Shown: in pieces, positions 33,024 through 42,437 of the stretch
Layout of the letters: each line of letters starts with the position of its first letter
How positions within the stretch are numbered: the first letter of the stretch is position 1
Source of the DNA: Arthrobacter sp. V1I7
Lineage (GTDB): Bacteria > Actinomycetota > Actinomycetes > Actinomycetales > Micrococcaceae
NCBI RefSeq assembly: GCF_030817015.1
Contig: NZ_JAUSYS010000001.1
Coordinates: 2,356,001-2,420,000 of the forward strand
Length of the DNA: 64,000 nucleotides
Direction of reading: 5' to 3'
The notes under the pieces: generated by a model
What the model saw: only the letters and a program-made list of their open reading frames with translations
Database searches by the model: none
Told to the model about the DNA's origin: nothing
Program-made: the position numbers and the translations under genes

Positions 33024-34433
33024 TCACGGCGCCAAGCCCTCAAGCCCGCCCGGCGTCGCCGTGTCTGAGGTTGACCGCGTTGCTGGACCTGAAGGCGCTG
33101 CGCCATAGAGGTCCCCGATGATGGCCTTGGCGATGGTTGAGGCCGGGTCCCGTCCGTCCGGTGACGGGGCAAGGTTGGTCCACACCACCAAGGTCACTTT
33201 GTTTTGCGGATCCCTGCCCATGAAGGTGTTGTAGCCGGGGAGCTCGCCAGTGTGTCCGTAGAGCGGGCCGAACTGGGCCAGTGCCATGCCATACAGTGCC
33301 GCGCCTGGGTTGTCCGGGTCGATCGGCGCAAGGCTGTCCATCCGCTTCTTTTGAAGTTCCGGGTTGAGCAGCTTGCCATCGATGAGGCCCTCGGCCAAGG
33401 TCATGAGGTCGCCCGCCGTGGAGACGCCCTGCCCGGCGGCCCATGTCCAAGAAGGGTTGGCGTTTGTGTAGTCATTCGGTTTCAAGGAGCCGTCCTGCGC
33501 CTTGGCGATCAAGTCCGCCGGAAGCTTGGTCGTGGACAGGGTGAGGAGGTTGTCCATGTACATGTAGCCGCGGGAGAAAGGCTCCGGAAGGCCCGCAGAG
33601 TCCGACGCCGGAAAGGATGTTTGGTTCAGGCCGAGTGGTCCCAAGATCCGGTCGCGCACGATCTGGCCGAAGCCCTTGCCATCCAGCTTCTCGGCTATGA
33701 GCCCCAGCAGAACCGTGTTGGTGTTCGAATAGTGAAAGCCTTCGCCGGGGCCGAAATAAACGGGCAGCGGCAGGGCTATGGCCACGAGTTCCTCAGGCGT
33801 CCAGACCCGTTGCGGCGTGGTATCGAGGGCCTTGCTGAGCTCGTACGACTCCGAGTAGTTGTAGATTCCGCTACGCATGGTCAGGAGTTGCTCGATGGTG
33901 ATGTTGTCGCCGTTCGGTACGTCAGAGCGGTACTTCGAAACGCGATCCTCAAGCTTGAGTTTGCCTTCCTGCACGAGCTGCAGGATGACGGTCCCAGTCC
34001 ACGTCTTGGTGACGGAGCCGATGCGGATGTGGTCATCGAGTGAGACAGATGTTGTCCCTCCGGCGCTCGTCACGCCGTAGGTGAGGCTGATGTCGCCTTG
34101 AGTGGTGCGTAGCATCATGGCCGCTCCCGGTACGAGCAGCTCCTTGGCAAGGGCCTGGAAGGTGTCCTGGACCTTGGCTTTGTCCAGTCCGCCCAGCGGC
34201 GCCGATCCTGTCTTTCCTCCCGCCGTCGTGCCGGTAGTGGAAGCGGCCCCCGACGGCGGTGCAGTGGACGACGCCGGGGCCTGGCTGGGCGCGGACGTGC
34301 ACCCGGAAATCGCCAATGCAGCTGCGGTTGCGATGCCGAGCGCGATGAGGAGGCGGGAGGGGACATGCCAATTGCTCTTGGGCCTGTTACTGGTCACGGT
34401 TGACTCCCCGCCGACGCTGATAATTGCGCTCAA
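33024..34433 (-). CDS. Serine beta-lactamase-like / D-Ala-D-Ala carboxypeptidase lipoprotein
   Basis: A 469-residue protein. A long basic N-terminus precedes LLIALGIATAAALAISGC, a lipobox (Cys45), then a Ser/Thr/Gly-rich linker to about 78. The class C beta-lactamase/DD-peptidase fold follows: catalytic SVTK (Ser140, Lys143), the YSN tyrosine in GEGFHYSNTNT (Tyr235) and HTG near residue 405 (LYGHTGELPGYNT). It probably acts on D-amino-acid peptides or esters at the cell surface, and real antibiotic hydrolysis is not implied. The C-terminal 30 residues are Ser/Thr/Gly-rich and disordered. Confidence 0.9.
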   Translation of the reverse strand: MSAIISVGGESTVTSNRPKSNWHVPSRLLIALGIATAAALAISGCTSAPSQAPASSTAPPSGAASTTGTTAGGKTGSAPLGGLDKAKVQDTFQALAKELLVPGAAMMLRTTQGDISLTYGVTSAGGTTSVSLDDHIRIGSVTKTWTGTVILQLVQEGKLKLEDRVSKYRSDVPNGDNITIEQLLTMRSGIYNYSESYELSKALDTTPQRVWTPEELVAIALPLPVYFGPGEGFHYSNTNTVLLGLIAEKLDGKGFGQIVRDRILGPLGLNQTSFPASDSAGLPEPFSRGYMYMDNLLTLSTTKLPADLIAKAQDGSLKPNDYTNANPSWTWAAGQGVSTAGDLMTLAEGLIDGKLLNPELQKKRMDSLAPIDPDNPGAALYGMALAQFGPLYGHTGELPGYNTFMGRDPQNKVTLVVWTNLAPSPDGRDPASTIAKAIIGDLYGAAPSGPATRSTSDTATPGGLEGLAP

Positions 34434-35142
34434 CCTACCGCAGCGGCGTCGCGAGATCTACCCCCGAAAGTCCTGGGCAACCTATTAGTCATGCAGTAGC
34501 CGACGGCGAACACCATGAACATGCATGAGACCAGAACGGGACAACACGCCGGACTGGACCAACTCCCCAGCTCCAAAAGGTCATGTCGCTACGACCTGAC
34601 CCGGCAATGAAGGAGTGGCAAGGCCAAAATGTCGGCGACACAAGCAAGGGGGCGCCTGGCCACAACAACGGCCGGCGATAATTACGGCGTGACCGACACA
34701 CTGTTATAAGAGTTCCGCGGACAAGGCCTCGACACTGTCCACAGTCAGAAGCCAGAACGCCCTTGCGCGGAACCAGTCACTGGGCGTGCGGTTGAAACCG
34801 ATGACGGCGAAAGCCGTCGTAAAACCATGCGGTGGCGGCGACGAAGGCTGCCCTACAGTGCTAACTTCCACACCGAAATTGCTGCATTGTGGTGGGCGGG
34901 TCGCAGCCGCGAACGGCCTGGAAAACTCTGTCGTGATGTCCGATTCGCTGACCTCATCGTCCACCGTCTTGTTCTTCCGCGGTGTGTTCCTTCTTTATGT
35001 TTGTGGATCCGCGTTCTAGACAGGTGAAGGAATGCCCGGTGGACAAGGCCAAGAACCCGGACGTAGCGTCGATTTGTACGGGGCGGCCAAGCTGACAGGG
35101 TGAGTTGACGATGTGCGCCGCCGGACTGCAAAGGAGGTGGCC
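34434..35142. other. 709 bases without a recognisable gene
   Basis: It includes the first copy of a diverged repeat at about 34656-34775 and the leader of the SGNH gene. Frames on either strand show no family motif. Confidence 0.45.
34656..34775 (+). repeat. Diverged repeat, left copy
   Basis: GGCCACAACAACGGCCGGCG near the start and GACACTGTCCACAGTCAGAA near the end correspond, with a few differences and small gaps, to the segment at about 37610-37715 in the same orientation. Confidence 0.6.
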
Positions 35143-35958
35143 GTGCCCAAAGTTGCCCGCTTCCTGGTCCTGCCGCTTGTCCTGCTGGCAGCGTTCACTG
35201 CCGCGCAGCCGCAGCCGCCCTCCTCCCCTCCGCCTGCCTCCATGGCTGCCTTAGGCGACTCAATAACCCGGGCACTGGCAGTGTGTTGTTCGAACGGTGA
35301 CAACTCGCTCCACTCATGGTCCACCGGGGAAGGTCCCGGCGACGGAGTCAGCAGCCACTATGAGCGGCTGACAAGGCTGGGCCCGGCTATCACAGGCCGC
35401 AACCACAACAACGCAATGAGCGGCTCCACGGCCGCGGACCTTCCAGACCAGGCCAGGATGGCCATCAGACAGAATGTGGAGTACGTGACCATCCTGATAG
35501 GGGCAAACGACCTTTGTGCCTCATCTGCCGCCACCATGACATCCGAGGCGGACTTCGCTTCGCACATCAATACCGCCTTGGCCACACTCAACCAGGGCCT
35601 GCCGAGGGCACGCATCTTCGTCGGCAGCATCCCGGACCTCTACCAGCTCTGGAAGGCCTTGGGAGGTATTGCCGAGGCACGCGAGGCATGGTCGGGAGGT
35701 ACCTGCCGATCGATGCTTTCTGCCGGCAACGCCGAGCAGCGGCAGTTAGTGATTGAGCGGGAACTCGCGTTCAACCGGATCCTTGCCCAGGCGTGCTCCC
35801 ACTACAAGAACTGCCGCTGGGACAACAACGCTGTGTATGACTTCAAGTTCTCCGCAGACGACGTCAGCATCCTCGACTACTTCCACCCAAGCCTCGAAGG
35901 CCAGGCCCGTCTGGCTGAGCTAACATGGCGGGCGTCATGGTGGGGCAACCAGCAGTAA
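35143..35958 (+). CDS. Secreted SGNH/GDSL hydrolase
   Basis: A 271-residue protein with a GTG start at 35143, decided by AAGGAGG five bases upstream. A signal peptide (VARFLVLPLVLLAAFTAA) and a Pro/Ser linker come first. Block I is MAALGDSITRA (Ser40 nucleophile), the block III Asn is in ILIGANDLC and block V is DYFHPS (Asp/His near 247-250). The block II Gly-containing turn is probably NAMSGST. A lipase/esterase-type enzyme, probably extracellular. Several Cys (CC, C) suggest disulfides. Confidence 0.9.
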   Translation: MPKVARFLVLPLVLLAAFTAAQPQPPSSPPPASMAALGDSITRALAVCCSNGDNSLHSWSTGEGPGDGVSSHYERLTRLGPAITGRNHNNAMSGSTAADLPDQARMAIRQNVEYVTILIGANDLCASSAATMTSEADFASHINTALATLNQGLPRARIFVGSIPDLYQLWKALGGIAEAREAWSGGTCRSMLSAGNAEQRQLVIERELAFNRILAQACSHYKNCRWDNNAVYDFKFSADDVSILDYFHPSLEGQARLAELTWRASWWGNQQ

Positions 35959-37609
35959 CGACCCTCGGCAGCCCGTCCACCAAACCGGACCTCTATAAAT
36001 CCCTGCGCCCCTTTCTCTACAAGGGCTGCTGTCGACGCCGTCTTCAAGTAAGCCAACTTCGGGAATCCCGTCGGGGGCCAGTTCGCCGCCACCACCCGCG
36101 CCGAACCCGAACTCGCCCTCGGACAGCGGGCCACCCCATTTCACGATGTCATTCCCTTGCCGGACACTCCGGAGCTGGTGGTCGCCAACCGCGAAGCCTT
36201 GATCCGCAGCGCCGAACAGCCACCGCCGCCCGCGAAGAGGCATTGAAGGGTCCGAAGTTCGCGAAGCGCCAGCGTTTCAGCGACGACCGAGACCCGGACG
36301 TCAGCTACAGCGGCCAGCCGGCGTACAACGGCTTCGAATTTCCTGATGTCAGCAGACGGCAAGGAAAAGCTTGAGGATATGTGGGGCAACCCCAAGGGCG
36401 ATACCAAGGGCTGCTACGACCCGGAAACGTTCAACTACGACGTGAAAAAGCTGGGCGGGTCCTCTCACAGCCGAAGCTGAAGGTCGAGGGGCCCCAGCAT
36501 AGGACGTTCAGGGCGACACTCCCCGGCGGCTCCGACGCGCCATCGGTTTCTGGTGGATAACGGGAGGCACTTCTTTACGGGTGCCTGATCCGGACTGCCC
36601 GTGCCGGTGGACATGTTGTGTGCAGCGGTGGCCGAGCGTGTTTCCGGCTCCTCGTAGTGTCAGCACCCCACCCCTACGATGGTCACCCAGACGAAGGAAC
36701 AGGTGGTCTCGGGTGAACGAACAAGGCAGCGGCAAGGCGGCCCCGGCCATGTCGCGGAAGTGTGGATCGCGGCATCCGCCTGGCCTTGGCGCTGCTCCGC
36801 ACAGTGTTCGATGTGCTTGAAGTGATGGGACGGTGAACGGCTGCCAGCGGTGAGCGGTCGCGGTGGGTCAGAGATTCGCGGGCCGATGTCGACCAGTATT
36901 GCAACTGATGCAATAATCGTCGCCCGCGGCCCGTCTCCGGCACCACGATGGTTTGTCGATGCAGCCCGTTGGGCTGGCGCGTAGCCGGACGTCGCTACCT
37001 TTCCCGTGCGAGGGCGGCCTGACCTATCAGGAGTTTCAGGGTTGTAGGGCATGTCCTCGGTATTGGGGGCAATTCAGATTATGGCAGCAATTTCTTCGAC
37101 TGCTTCTGACAATGCCGCCATGTATGCAGGGCTAGCGTGCAAAAAGGCATATGTCAGAGCCGTGACCCAAGCTTCCGGAAGCCACCCAACCTCTTTCGGC
37201 CCTGAGACTGCGCGCTTCCCCTGCAGCTTCGCGCAACTCCACCCGCGTCATGCTGCCCCGCTCCAGCAAGTAGCACTCCGGACCCTCCTACCCAGCGGTG
37301 ATCCCTCTATCAGGACGGCACCCAAATCCAACGACCACAGTCAGGGTCATGAAAATACCATCTACGGCCACTACACGGGCCGCGCGACAGTCCTGGCTAG
37401 ACCGTTCGCATGATCAATCGGATGAAATCCGAACATTTCAGTGGCTATCTCATGTAGCCATCCCGCGCAAGCGAATGAATGGGTATGAAGAAAACGACCA
37501 CTCAACGGAGTACCCCTCCCGCAACCTGCCCGATCATGTCGTCCCGGCTAGCCGAGCCCATGAAGTAGCATCACGGCAGAAAGGCCGCGACGCTCAGGAA
37601 AGGAAGCAA
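35959..37609. other. 1.65-kb degenerate stretch
   Basis: From about 36030 to 36480 the plus strand carries fragments in two or three frames (NFGNPVGGQFAATTRAEPEL, LPDTPELVVANREALIRSAE, then KLEDMWGNPKGDTKGCYDPE). They read like one protein broken by frameshifts, family not recognised. From 36500 to 37609 no motif was seen on either strand. Confidence 0.4.
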
Positions 37610-37715
37610 TCGGCCACAAGAACGGCCAGCGATAAATACGGCCTGATCTTCCAGGACAGGGCGCGGACACTGTCCACGCGGTCAGAAGCCAAATAGGCCC
37701 TGACCCGCGGAAACA
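37610..37715 (+). repeat. Diverged repeat, right copy
   Basis: GGCCACAAGAACGGCCAGCG and GACACTGTCCACGCGGTCAG match the left copy at 34656-34775 in order and orientation. This copy abuts the tRNA-end fragment at 37717-37740. Confidence 0.6.
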
Positions 37716-37716
37716 C

Positions 37717-37740
37717 TGTGCCCGAGGTGGGACTCGAACC
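37717..37740 (-). other. tRNA 3'-end fragment, possible attachment-site core
   Basis: The minus strand reads GGTTCGAGTCCCACCTCGGG then CACA. It has the T-loop TTCGAGT, the 3' side of the T-stem and an acceptor strand CCTCGGGCA as at the end of a tRNA. The 5' side of the T-stem and the rest of the cloverleaf are not present upstream. Such fragments are left by elements that integrate into tRNA 3' ends. Confidence 0.55.
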
Positions 37741-37784
37741 GGACTCCAGCCCTCCGAAAACCGGCACTCCTCCGAAAACATCGC

Positions 37785-38011
37785 CAATACGGCCCAGTCT
37801 GACCGAGATACGACCCAACCCGAGGCCCAGCAAGGCGAACGGAGCGAAGCCCGCCACAGTCCGGCACCGGAACGGATTCCGAAGGTTTCGGCCACCGTAT
37901 CCCGCATCGCGGCCAGCTGCCGGTGCGTATAGAGCACCCCTTTAGCGGGACCGGTTGACCGGACGTGAAGAGTAGCGCGGCTGGGGCAGTTGGGTCCAAA
38001 GTGCGAGACAT
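37785..38011 (-). pseudogene. AMP-binding (acyl-CoA synthetase-like) enzyme fragment
   Basis: The minus strand reads DPTAPAALLFTSG, then after one missing base STGPAKGVLYTHRQLAAMRD, TVAETFGIRSGAGL, then after another missing base VAGFAPFALLGLGLG. STGPAKGV is the phosphate-binding loop of the ANL adenylating enzymes. Only about 70 residues of a protein of about 550 remain, with two frameshifts, so it is inactive. Confidence 0.7.
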
Positions 38012-38013
38012 CT

Positions 38014-38130
38014 ATGCATCGGCGGCTTCTGCTTGCCCACCAACGCATCCGACAGCTCAGGGACGAGAACCGCCGTCTGCAGGATCGGCTGGCACGGGCG
38101 CATGGAACGCTGCGGGAGGCCCGACCTTGA
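38014..38130 (+). pseudogene. Possible DUF6262/TnpC-like C-terminal fragment
   Basis: A 38-residue frame, LLLAHQRIRQLRDENRRLQD, RLARAHGTLREARP, forms a charged coiled-coil. It resembles the C-terminal end of the small DUF6262-type accessory proteins found with Tn554-like tyrosine recombinases. Too short to be sure. It fits the mobile-element debris around it. Confidence 0.3.
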
Positions 38131-38267
38131 CGTCACACGGTTTCGGCCGTGCAACCGCGTCACACCGTCGCCGTCGTCTTTCCATATTGCATTCCTTCAC
38201 CGAATGGTTGACAGGACGGGACCTACGCAACTTCATCTGACTGACGCTCTAGGATTTTGAACCGGGT

Positions 38268-38942
38268 TTAGAGACCGAGGTGCTTGTTGAGCTCATCCAG
38301 GGACTTCACGGTGGTGTAGTCATAGCCTGGAGTGATGGGGTCACAGCCACGGTCCAGCAAAACCAGGTTCCGGAAGCCCATTTCGTGCATCGGCATCAGG
38401 TCGTACCTGGTGTGGCAGGAGACGTGCAGGAAGTCCTCCGGCTTCGCGTTCAGGGTGTCGAGCATGTACTCAAACGCCTGGTAGCGCGGCTTGTAGGCCT
38501 GGGCCTGCTCGGCGGTGTAGACGGCATGGAAATCAGCGCCGAGCCTCGGAACGCTGATGTCCAGGAAGCTGTCGTCCGCGTTGGACAGAATCACCAGCTT
38601 GTAGTTATCGCCCATGAGCTTCAGCGGAGCCGGCACATCGTCGCGGGCACCCCAACTGCGTACAGCCTCAGCGAATTCTGCGCCAGCACCAGGGGTCGAC
38701 CCAATGCCAAAAAACTTGCACACGCGGTCAAAGGAGTCCTGAAGGATCTGCTCGTAGGGCTTGTAGTCGCCGCTGACCTCGTCGAACCGGTACCCGCGGA
38801 ACACCTTCTTGAACGCAGGCCACTGCTCTTCGGGCAACCGGCCCGCGAGCAGCCGGCGGGTAGTGGGATCAGTATCCCAGTTGATCAGCGTGCCGTAGCA
38901 ATCAAAAGAGATGTACTTCGGCCGGAAGTTCGTGTCTGCCAT
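38268..38942 (-). CDS. HAD-like hydrolase, haloacid dehalogenase type II family (copy 1)
   Basis: A 224-residue protein from MADTNFRPKYISFDCYGTLI. The nucleophile is Asp14 in FDCYGT, motif II LSNAD is near residue 116 and the lysine of motif III lies in YKPRYQAFEYML. In true L-2-haloacid dehalogenases the final motif is SSNxxD; here it is SCHTRYD, so the key Asn is replaced and dehalogenation is doubtful. It is strongly similar to copy 2 at 47456, including the leader ACGGACGAA before each ATG. It is the leftmost gene of the catabolic island. Confidence 0.85.
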   Translation of the reverse strand: MADTNFRPKYISFDCYGTLINWDTDPTTRRLLAGRLPEEQWPAFKKVFRGYRFDEVSGDYKPYEQILQDSFDRVCKFFGIGSTPGAGAEFAEAVRSWGARDDVPAPLKLMGDNYKLVILSNADDSFLDISVPRLGADFHAVYTAEQAQAYKPRYQAFEYMLDTLNAKPEDFLHVSCHTRYDLMPMHEMGFRNLVLLDRGCDPITPGYDYTTVKSLDELNKHLGL

Positions 38943-39040
38943 ATTTCGTCCGTTCATAGCCCTGCTGGCCCAGCTGGAGCAGGCCGAGGAAGTTTACCGG
39001 GACGACGATTTCGTCCCAACCGCTCAGTTCACGATCCCCG

Positions 39041-39270
39041 ATGATGCCCCACGCAGTCCCACACATCCAGGTCTTCCCCGTCACCGTAGGGTATGAGGCG
39101 GAGACTGGCCTCCCGCTGCAGGTGATGCTGCAGATCTACGACGGCAAGCTGGAGCACCTCGCCATCGATACGGTCGCCGAAACCGAGGAAGCGGTAGAGG
39201 ATCTGCTGGACCGCTGGCCGAACCCGGACGAGGTGCAGTACGTGGCCGCCGATTATCGCCGCAGTGGTTC
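39041..39270 (+). pseudogene. Fragment of a small hypothetical protein
   Basis: The frame reads VTVGYEAETGLPLQVMLQIY, DGKLEHLAIDTVAETEEAVE, DLLDRWPNPDEVQYVAADYR, protein-like and soluble. Beyond about 39270 it continues as the antisense of the neighbouring lipoprotein remnant and no longer looks coding. No family recognised. Confidence 0.35.
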
Positions 39271-39274
39271 TGTC

Positions 39275-39662
39275 TCAGAAACGTCCGTCGTAGCTGTCCC
39301 GCAGGCCCTGCGCGGTGAACCTCCAGCCTTCGACCAGTTCGCTCAGGTCGTTCTCCGGAGTTGCCCTGCCAAGCCCACGGACCAGCTCCATCTCAGCCTC
39401 CATGAACGCGGTCATCCTGTCCGCGTAGTCGATCAGGGCCCGGATCTTATCCGGCTCCAGCTCAGGCGGTTCAGGCGGCGGCATCTCGATCATGCCGGCC
39501 ATTGAGATCCGGCTTGGAGCTGGCCGGATTGCCCGCTCCGTCGCTCAGACCACAGCCGGTCAGGGTAAGAAGGGCCACCCGTCCGATGGCCGCTGTCGAC
39601 CGCCTGAGTACACGCAAAAGAAACCGCCTAGATGGATGCCCGAATCCGAAGGAATTGGGCAT
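39275..39662 (-). pseudogene. Small lipoprotein gene split by a frameshift
   Basis: The first frame gives a signal peptide and lipobox (RRSTAAIGRVALLTLTGC) and a short linker ending PASSKPDLN. One base out of frame, the second part continues EMPPPEPPELEPDKIRALID, YADRMTAFMEAEMELVRGLG, GWRFTAQGLRDSYDGRF and stops at 39275. The two halves together make a typical small helical actinobacterial lipoprotein. A single indel near 39490-39510 separates them. Real decay and a sequencing slip are both possible. Confidence 0.6.
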
Positions 39663-39819
39663 GGGAAAGACAAGGACGATTTAGGTTGGCCTTACCTCCC
39701 TACGTCGTAACAAAAGGCCGCCGGTCATCCGAGCTTTCCGCCGTCGAGCACTCCCGGCGCTCGAAGCCCCAGCCCCGCAATCAGGGAAGCAACGAGGCAG
39801 CTTCACGGCGCAACAACGG

Positions 39820-40863
39820 CTAGAACGTCTTGGCATCGATGACGAAGCGGTACCGCACATCACTGGCGAGGACGCGTTCATAAGCGTCGTTGATTTTGCT
39901 GGCCGGAATGACCTCCACCTCGGCCCCGAGCCCATGGGCAGCGCAGAAGTCGAGCATCTCCTGGGTCTGCCCGATGCCGCCCATCTTGGACCCGGCAAGG
40001 CTGCGCCGGAAACTGGCCAGTGACCAGGCGCGGTGCGTCAGCGGCTTCGAAGGCAGCCCCACGAGAACCATGGTGCCGTCCAGAGCAAGCAGCGAAAGGT
40101 ATTCGTCAGTGTCGATATCAGCGGAGACCGTGTTGACGATCAGATCGAAATGACCATTCAGGACTTCGAAGGTGGAGGGGTCGGACGTGGCATAGTAGTG
40201 CTCCGCCCCCAGCCGGATTGCGTCCTCCTGCTTCTTGAGGGACTGGCTGAGTACTGTGACCTCCGCGCCCATGGCAGCCGCGATCTTGACACCCATATGG
40301 CCGAGCCCGCCCATGCCAATGATGGCCACGCGCTTCCCCGGTCCGGCATCCCAGGTCCGCAGCGGCGAGTACATGGTAATGCCCGCGCACAGCAGGGGCG
40401 CGGCGGCGTCCAGCGGAATGCCGTCAGGAATCCGCAGCACATACTTCTCGTCCACGACGATGCTGGTGCTGTAGCCACCCGCAGTCGGCAGGCCGTCCCG
40501 GCCCACAGAGTTGTAGGTGCTGGTGGATCCCACGAGACAGTGTTGTTCCTCGCCGGCACGGCAGTTGACGCATTCACGGCAGGAATCCACAAAGCAGCCC
40601 ACGCCCACACGGTCCCCCACTGAATGGCGCGTCACCTTGGCTCCGACAGCCTCCACGACGCCGGCAATCTCATGCCCAACGACCACCGGGTAGTTCACGC
40701 TCGCCCAATCGCCCCGCGCGGTGTGGATATCAGAGTGACAGATCCCTGTGAACTTGATGGCGATCTGCACCTCGAACTCCCCGGGTTCGCGGCGTTCGAC
40801 GGTTCCCGGCTGCAGGGGCGACGTGGCCGAGACTGCGACATAAGCTTTGGCAAGCGTGGGCAT
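39820..40863 (-). CDS. Zinc-dependent alcohol dehydrogenase (cinnamyl-alcohol-dehydrogenase type)
   Basis: A 347-residue medium-chain dehydrogenase with AAGGAG before the ATG. The catalytic zinc site is at [14 protein letters not shown] (Cys42) and [14 protein letters not shown] (His64, Glu65). The structural zinc loop is [15 protein letters not shown] near 95-110, and the cofactor motif is [13 protein letters not shown] near 178. The GCFVDSC and [13 protein letters not shown] motifs point to the NADP(H)-dependent CAD/YahK-like clade. Its start is 13 bases after the aspartase stop, so it belongs to the leftward operon. It probably interconverts an aldehyde and an alcohol in the island's pathway. 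Confidence 0.93.
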   Translation of the reverse strand: MPTLAKAYVAVSATSPLQPGTVERREPGEFEVQIAIKFTGICHSDIHTARGDWASVNYPVVVGHEIAGVVEAVGAKVTRHSVGDRVGVGCFVDSCRECVNCRAGEEQHCLVGSTSTYNSVGRDGLPTAGGYSTSIVVDEKYVLRIPDGIPLDAAAPLLCAGITMYSPLRTWDAGPGKRVAIIGMGGLGHMGVKIAAAMGAEVTVLSQSLKKQEDAIRLGAEHYYATSDPSTFEVLNGHFDLIVNTVSADIDTDEYLSLLALDGTMVLVGLPSKPLTHRAWSLASFRRSLAGSKMGGIGQTQEMLDFCAAHGLGAEVEVIPASKINDAYERVLASDVRYRFVIDAKTF

Positions 40864-40876
40864 AGGGGCTCCTTTT

Positions 40877-42340
40877 CTATATCGATGCTGTCGTGAGAGG
40901 CAACCGGTCCGCGGTGCGGGCGTGAGGGTTTGCCAAGTGTTCGGGACGGAGGATCTCCTCGAGTTCATCGGCCGTGAGCAGTCCGTGTTCGAGGACAAGC
41001 GAGGTGACGCTGCGGCCGGTGGATAGTGCCTGGCGGGCGATGGAGGTTGCGGCGTCGTATCCGATGAGCGGGTTGAGGATGGTGACGACGCCGATGCTCG
41101 CTTCGACCTGGGAGCGCAGGTATTCCTTGTTGGCCGTGATCCCGTCGATGCAGTGGTCCGCCAGTGTGGTGCATGCCGCCGTGAGGTGGGACAGGCTGGC
41201 GAACAGGGAGCGCGCGATGATCGGTTCAAACGCGTTTAGCTGCAGCTGCCCGGCCTCGGCCGCCATGGTGATGGTCAGGTCATTGCCGACAACTTCAAAG
41301 GCGACCTGATTCACCACCTCCGGAATGACCGGGTTCACTTTCCCGGGCATGATGCTCGATCCAGCCTGGCGCGGGGGAAGGTTGATTTCGGCGAAGCCTG
41401 CCCTGGGTCCGGAGGAGAGCAGCCGCAAGTCGTTGCAGATCTTCGACAGCTTTACGGCCACACGTTTCAAGGTCCCGGAGAACAGCACGAAGGCACCGCA
41501 GTCCTGGGTCGCTTCCACGAGGTTGCCTGCCGTGATCAGCGGCAGCCCGGTGATGCGCTGCAAGTGCGTGCAGGCCTCGGCAGCATATCGTGGATGGGTG
41601 TTGATGCCGGTGCCGATGGCGGTCGCACCGAGGTTAATTTCGTGCAGGTGAACCATGGCTTCGCGAATGCGGCGTTCGTCCTCGTCAATCATCACCGCAT
41701 AGGTGCTGAACTCCTGACCAAGGGTCATGGGCACCGCATCCTGCAGTTGCGTCCTGCCGACTTTCACCACGTCGTCGAACTCCACAGCCTTCCGCGCCAG
41801 CGCGCTGCGAAGATGTGCCATGGAGGCCAACAACACAAGGGCGCCCTGGATGGTGGCGATCTTGATCGCCGTGGGGTACACGTCGTTGGTTGACTGGCCC
41901 AGGTTCACGTCCCCATTCGGATGAATGGTGGAGTACTCACCCTTGTTCAGCCCCAGATGCTCCAGTGCACGGTTGGCGATGACCTCGTTGGCATTCATGT
42001 TCGTCGAAGTACCTGCCCCGCCCTGGATCACATCGACCACGAACTGCTCCAGCAGCCGGCCCTGCTCGATGTCCTGGCAGGCGCGCTCGATTGCGTCCTT
42101 TTTCACCTGATCAATCAGGCCGAGATCGAAGTTTGCGAGCAGCGCCGCATGCTTGACCTGGGCCACCGCTTTAACGAGCATCGGGTACGCGGAGATCGCC
42201 GTGCCGCTAATCGGGAAGTTCTCCACTGCACGCAGGGTCTGGATCCCCCAGTAAGCGGCGGCTGGGATCTCCCGGGCGCCCATGAAGTCGCTCTCCGTCC
42301 GGCTTCCTGTGGTTTCCAAAAGGGACGATTTCTCGGTCAT
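40877..42340 (-). CDS. aspA: Aspartate ammonia-lyase
   Basis: A 487-residue member of the fumarase/aspartase superfamily, which deaminates L-aspartate to fumarate. It has [20 protein letters not shown] (108-127), the [20 protein letters not shown] region (137-156) and the signature loop [11 protein letters not shown] (327-337) with the catalytic serine. Length and motifs are those of AspA rather than fumarase or argininosuccinate lyase. It is preceded by a 13-bp inverted repeat (42357-42413) and followed closely by the alcohol dehydrogenase. In this island it would feed fumarate to the TCA cycle. Confidence 0.9.
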   Translation of the reverse strand: MTEKSSLLETTGSRTESDFMGAREIPAAAYWGIQTLRAVENFPISGTAISAYPMLVKAVAQVKHAALLANFDLGLIDQVKKDAIERACQDIEQGRLLEQFVVDVIQGGAGTSTNMNANEVIANRALEHLGLNKGEYSTIHPNGDVNLGQSTNDVYPTAIKIATIQGALVLLASMAHLRSALARKAVEFDDVVKVGRTQLQDAVPMTLGQEFSTYAVMIDEDERRIREAMVHLHEINLGATAIGTGINTHPRYAAEACTHLQRITGLPLITAGNLVEATQDCGAFVLFSGTLKRVAVKLSKICNDLRLLSSGPRAGFAEINLPPRQAGSSIMPGKVNPVIPEVVNQVAFEVVGNDLTITMAAEAGQLQLNAFEPIIARSLFASLSHLTAACTTLADHCIDGITANKEYLRSQVEASIGVVTILNPLIGYDAATSIARQALSTGRSVTSLVLEHGLLTADELEEILRPEHLANPHARTADRLPLTTASI

Positions 42341-42356
42341 GTCTCAATCCTTGTGC

Positions 42357-42413
42357 CGATTGCTCCGTAAGTGCCCTTGTGGGCGCCCCGAAACGGCTCA
42401 TACGGAGCAATCG
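42357..42413 (-). promoter_or_regulatory. Perfect 13-bp inverted repeat upstream of aspA
   Basis: CGATTGCTCCGTA (42357-42369) and TACGGAGCAATCG (42401-42413) are exact complements separated by 31 bases. They lie in the 97-base gap between the hydroxyacid dehydrogenase stop and the aspA start. It could be a paired operator (same half-site twice), a terminator-antiterminator stem, or a transcript-processing hairpin. Confidence 0.6.
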
Positions 42414-42437
42414 ATGGGTTAGTTGGTTAGGGAGGGT

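Noticed and set aside
37717..37740. Intact tRNA gene
   Set aside because: Only the T-loop to 3' end is present. The upstream sequence cannot form the T-stem or a cloverleaf.
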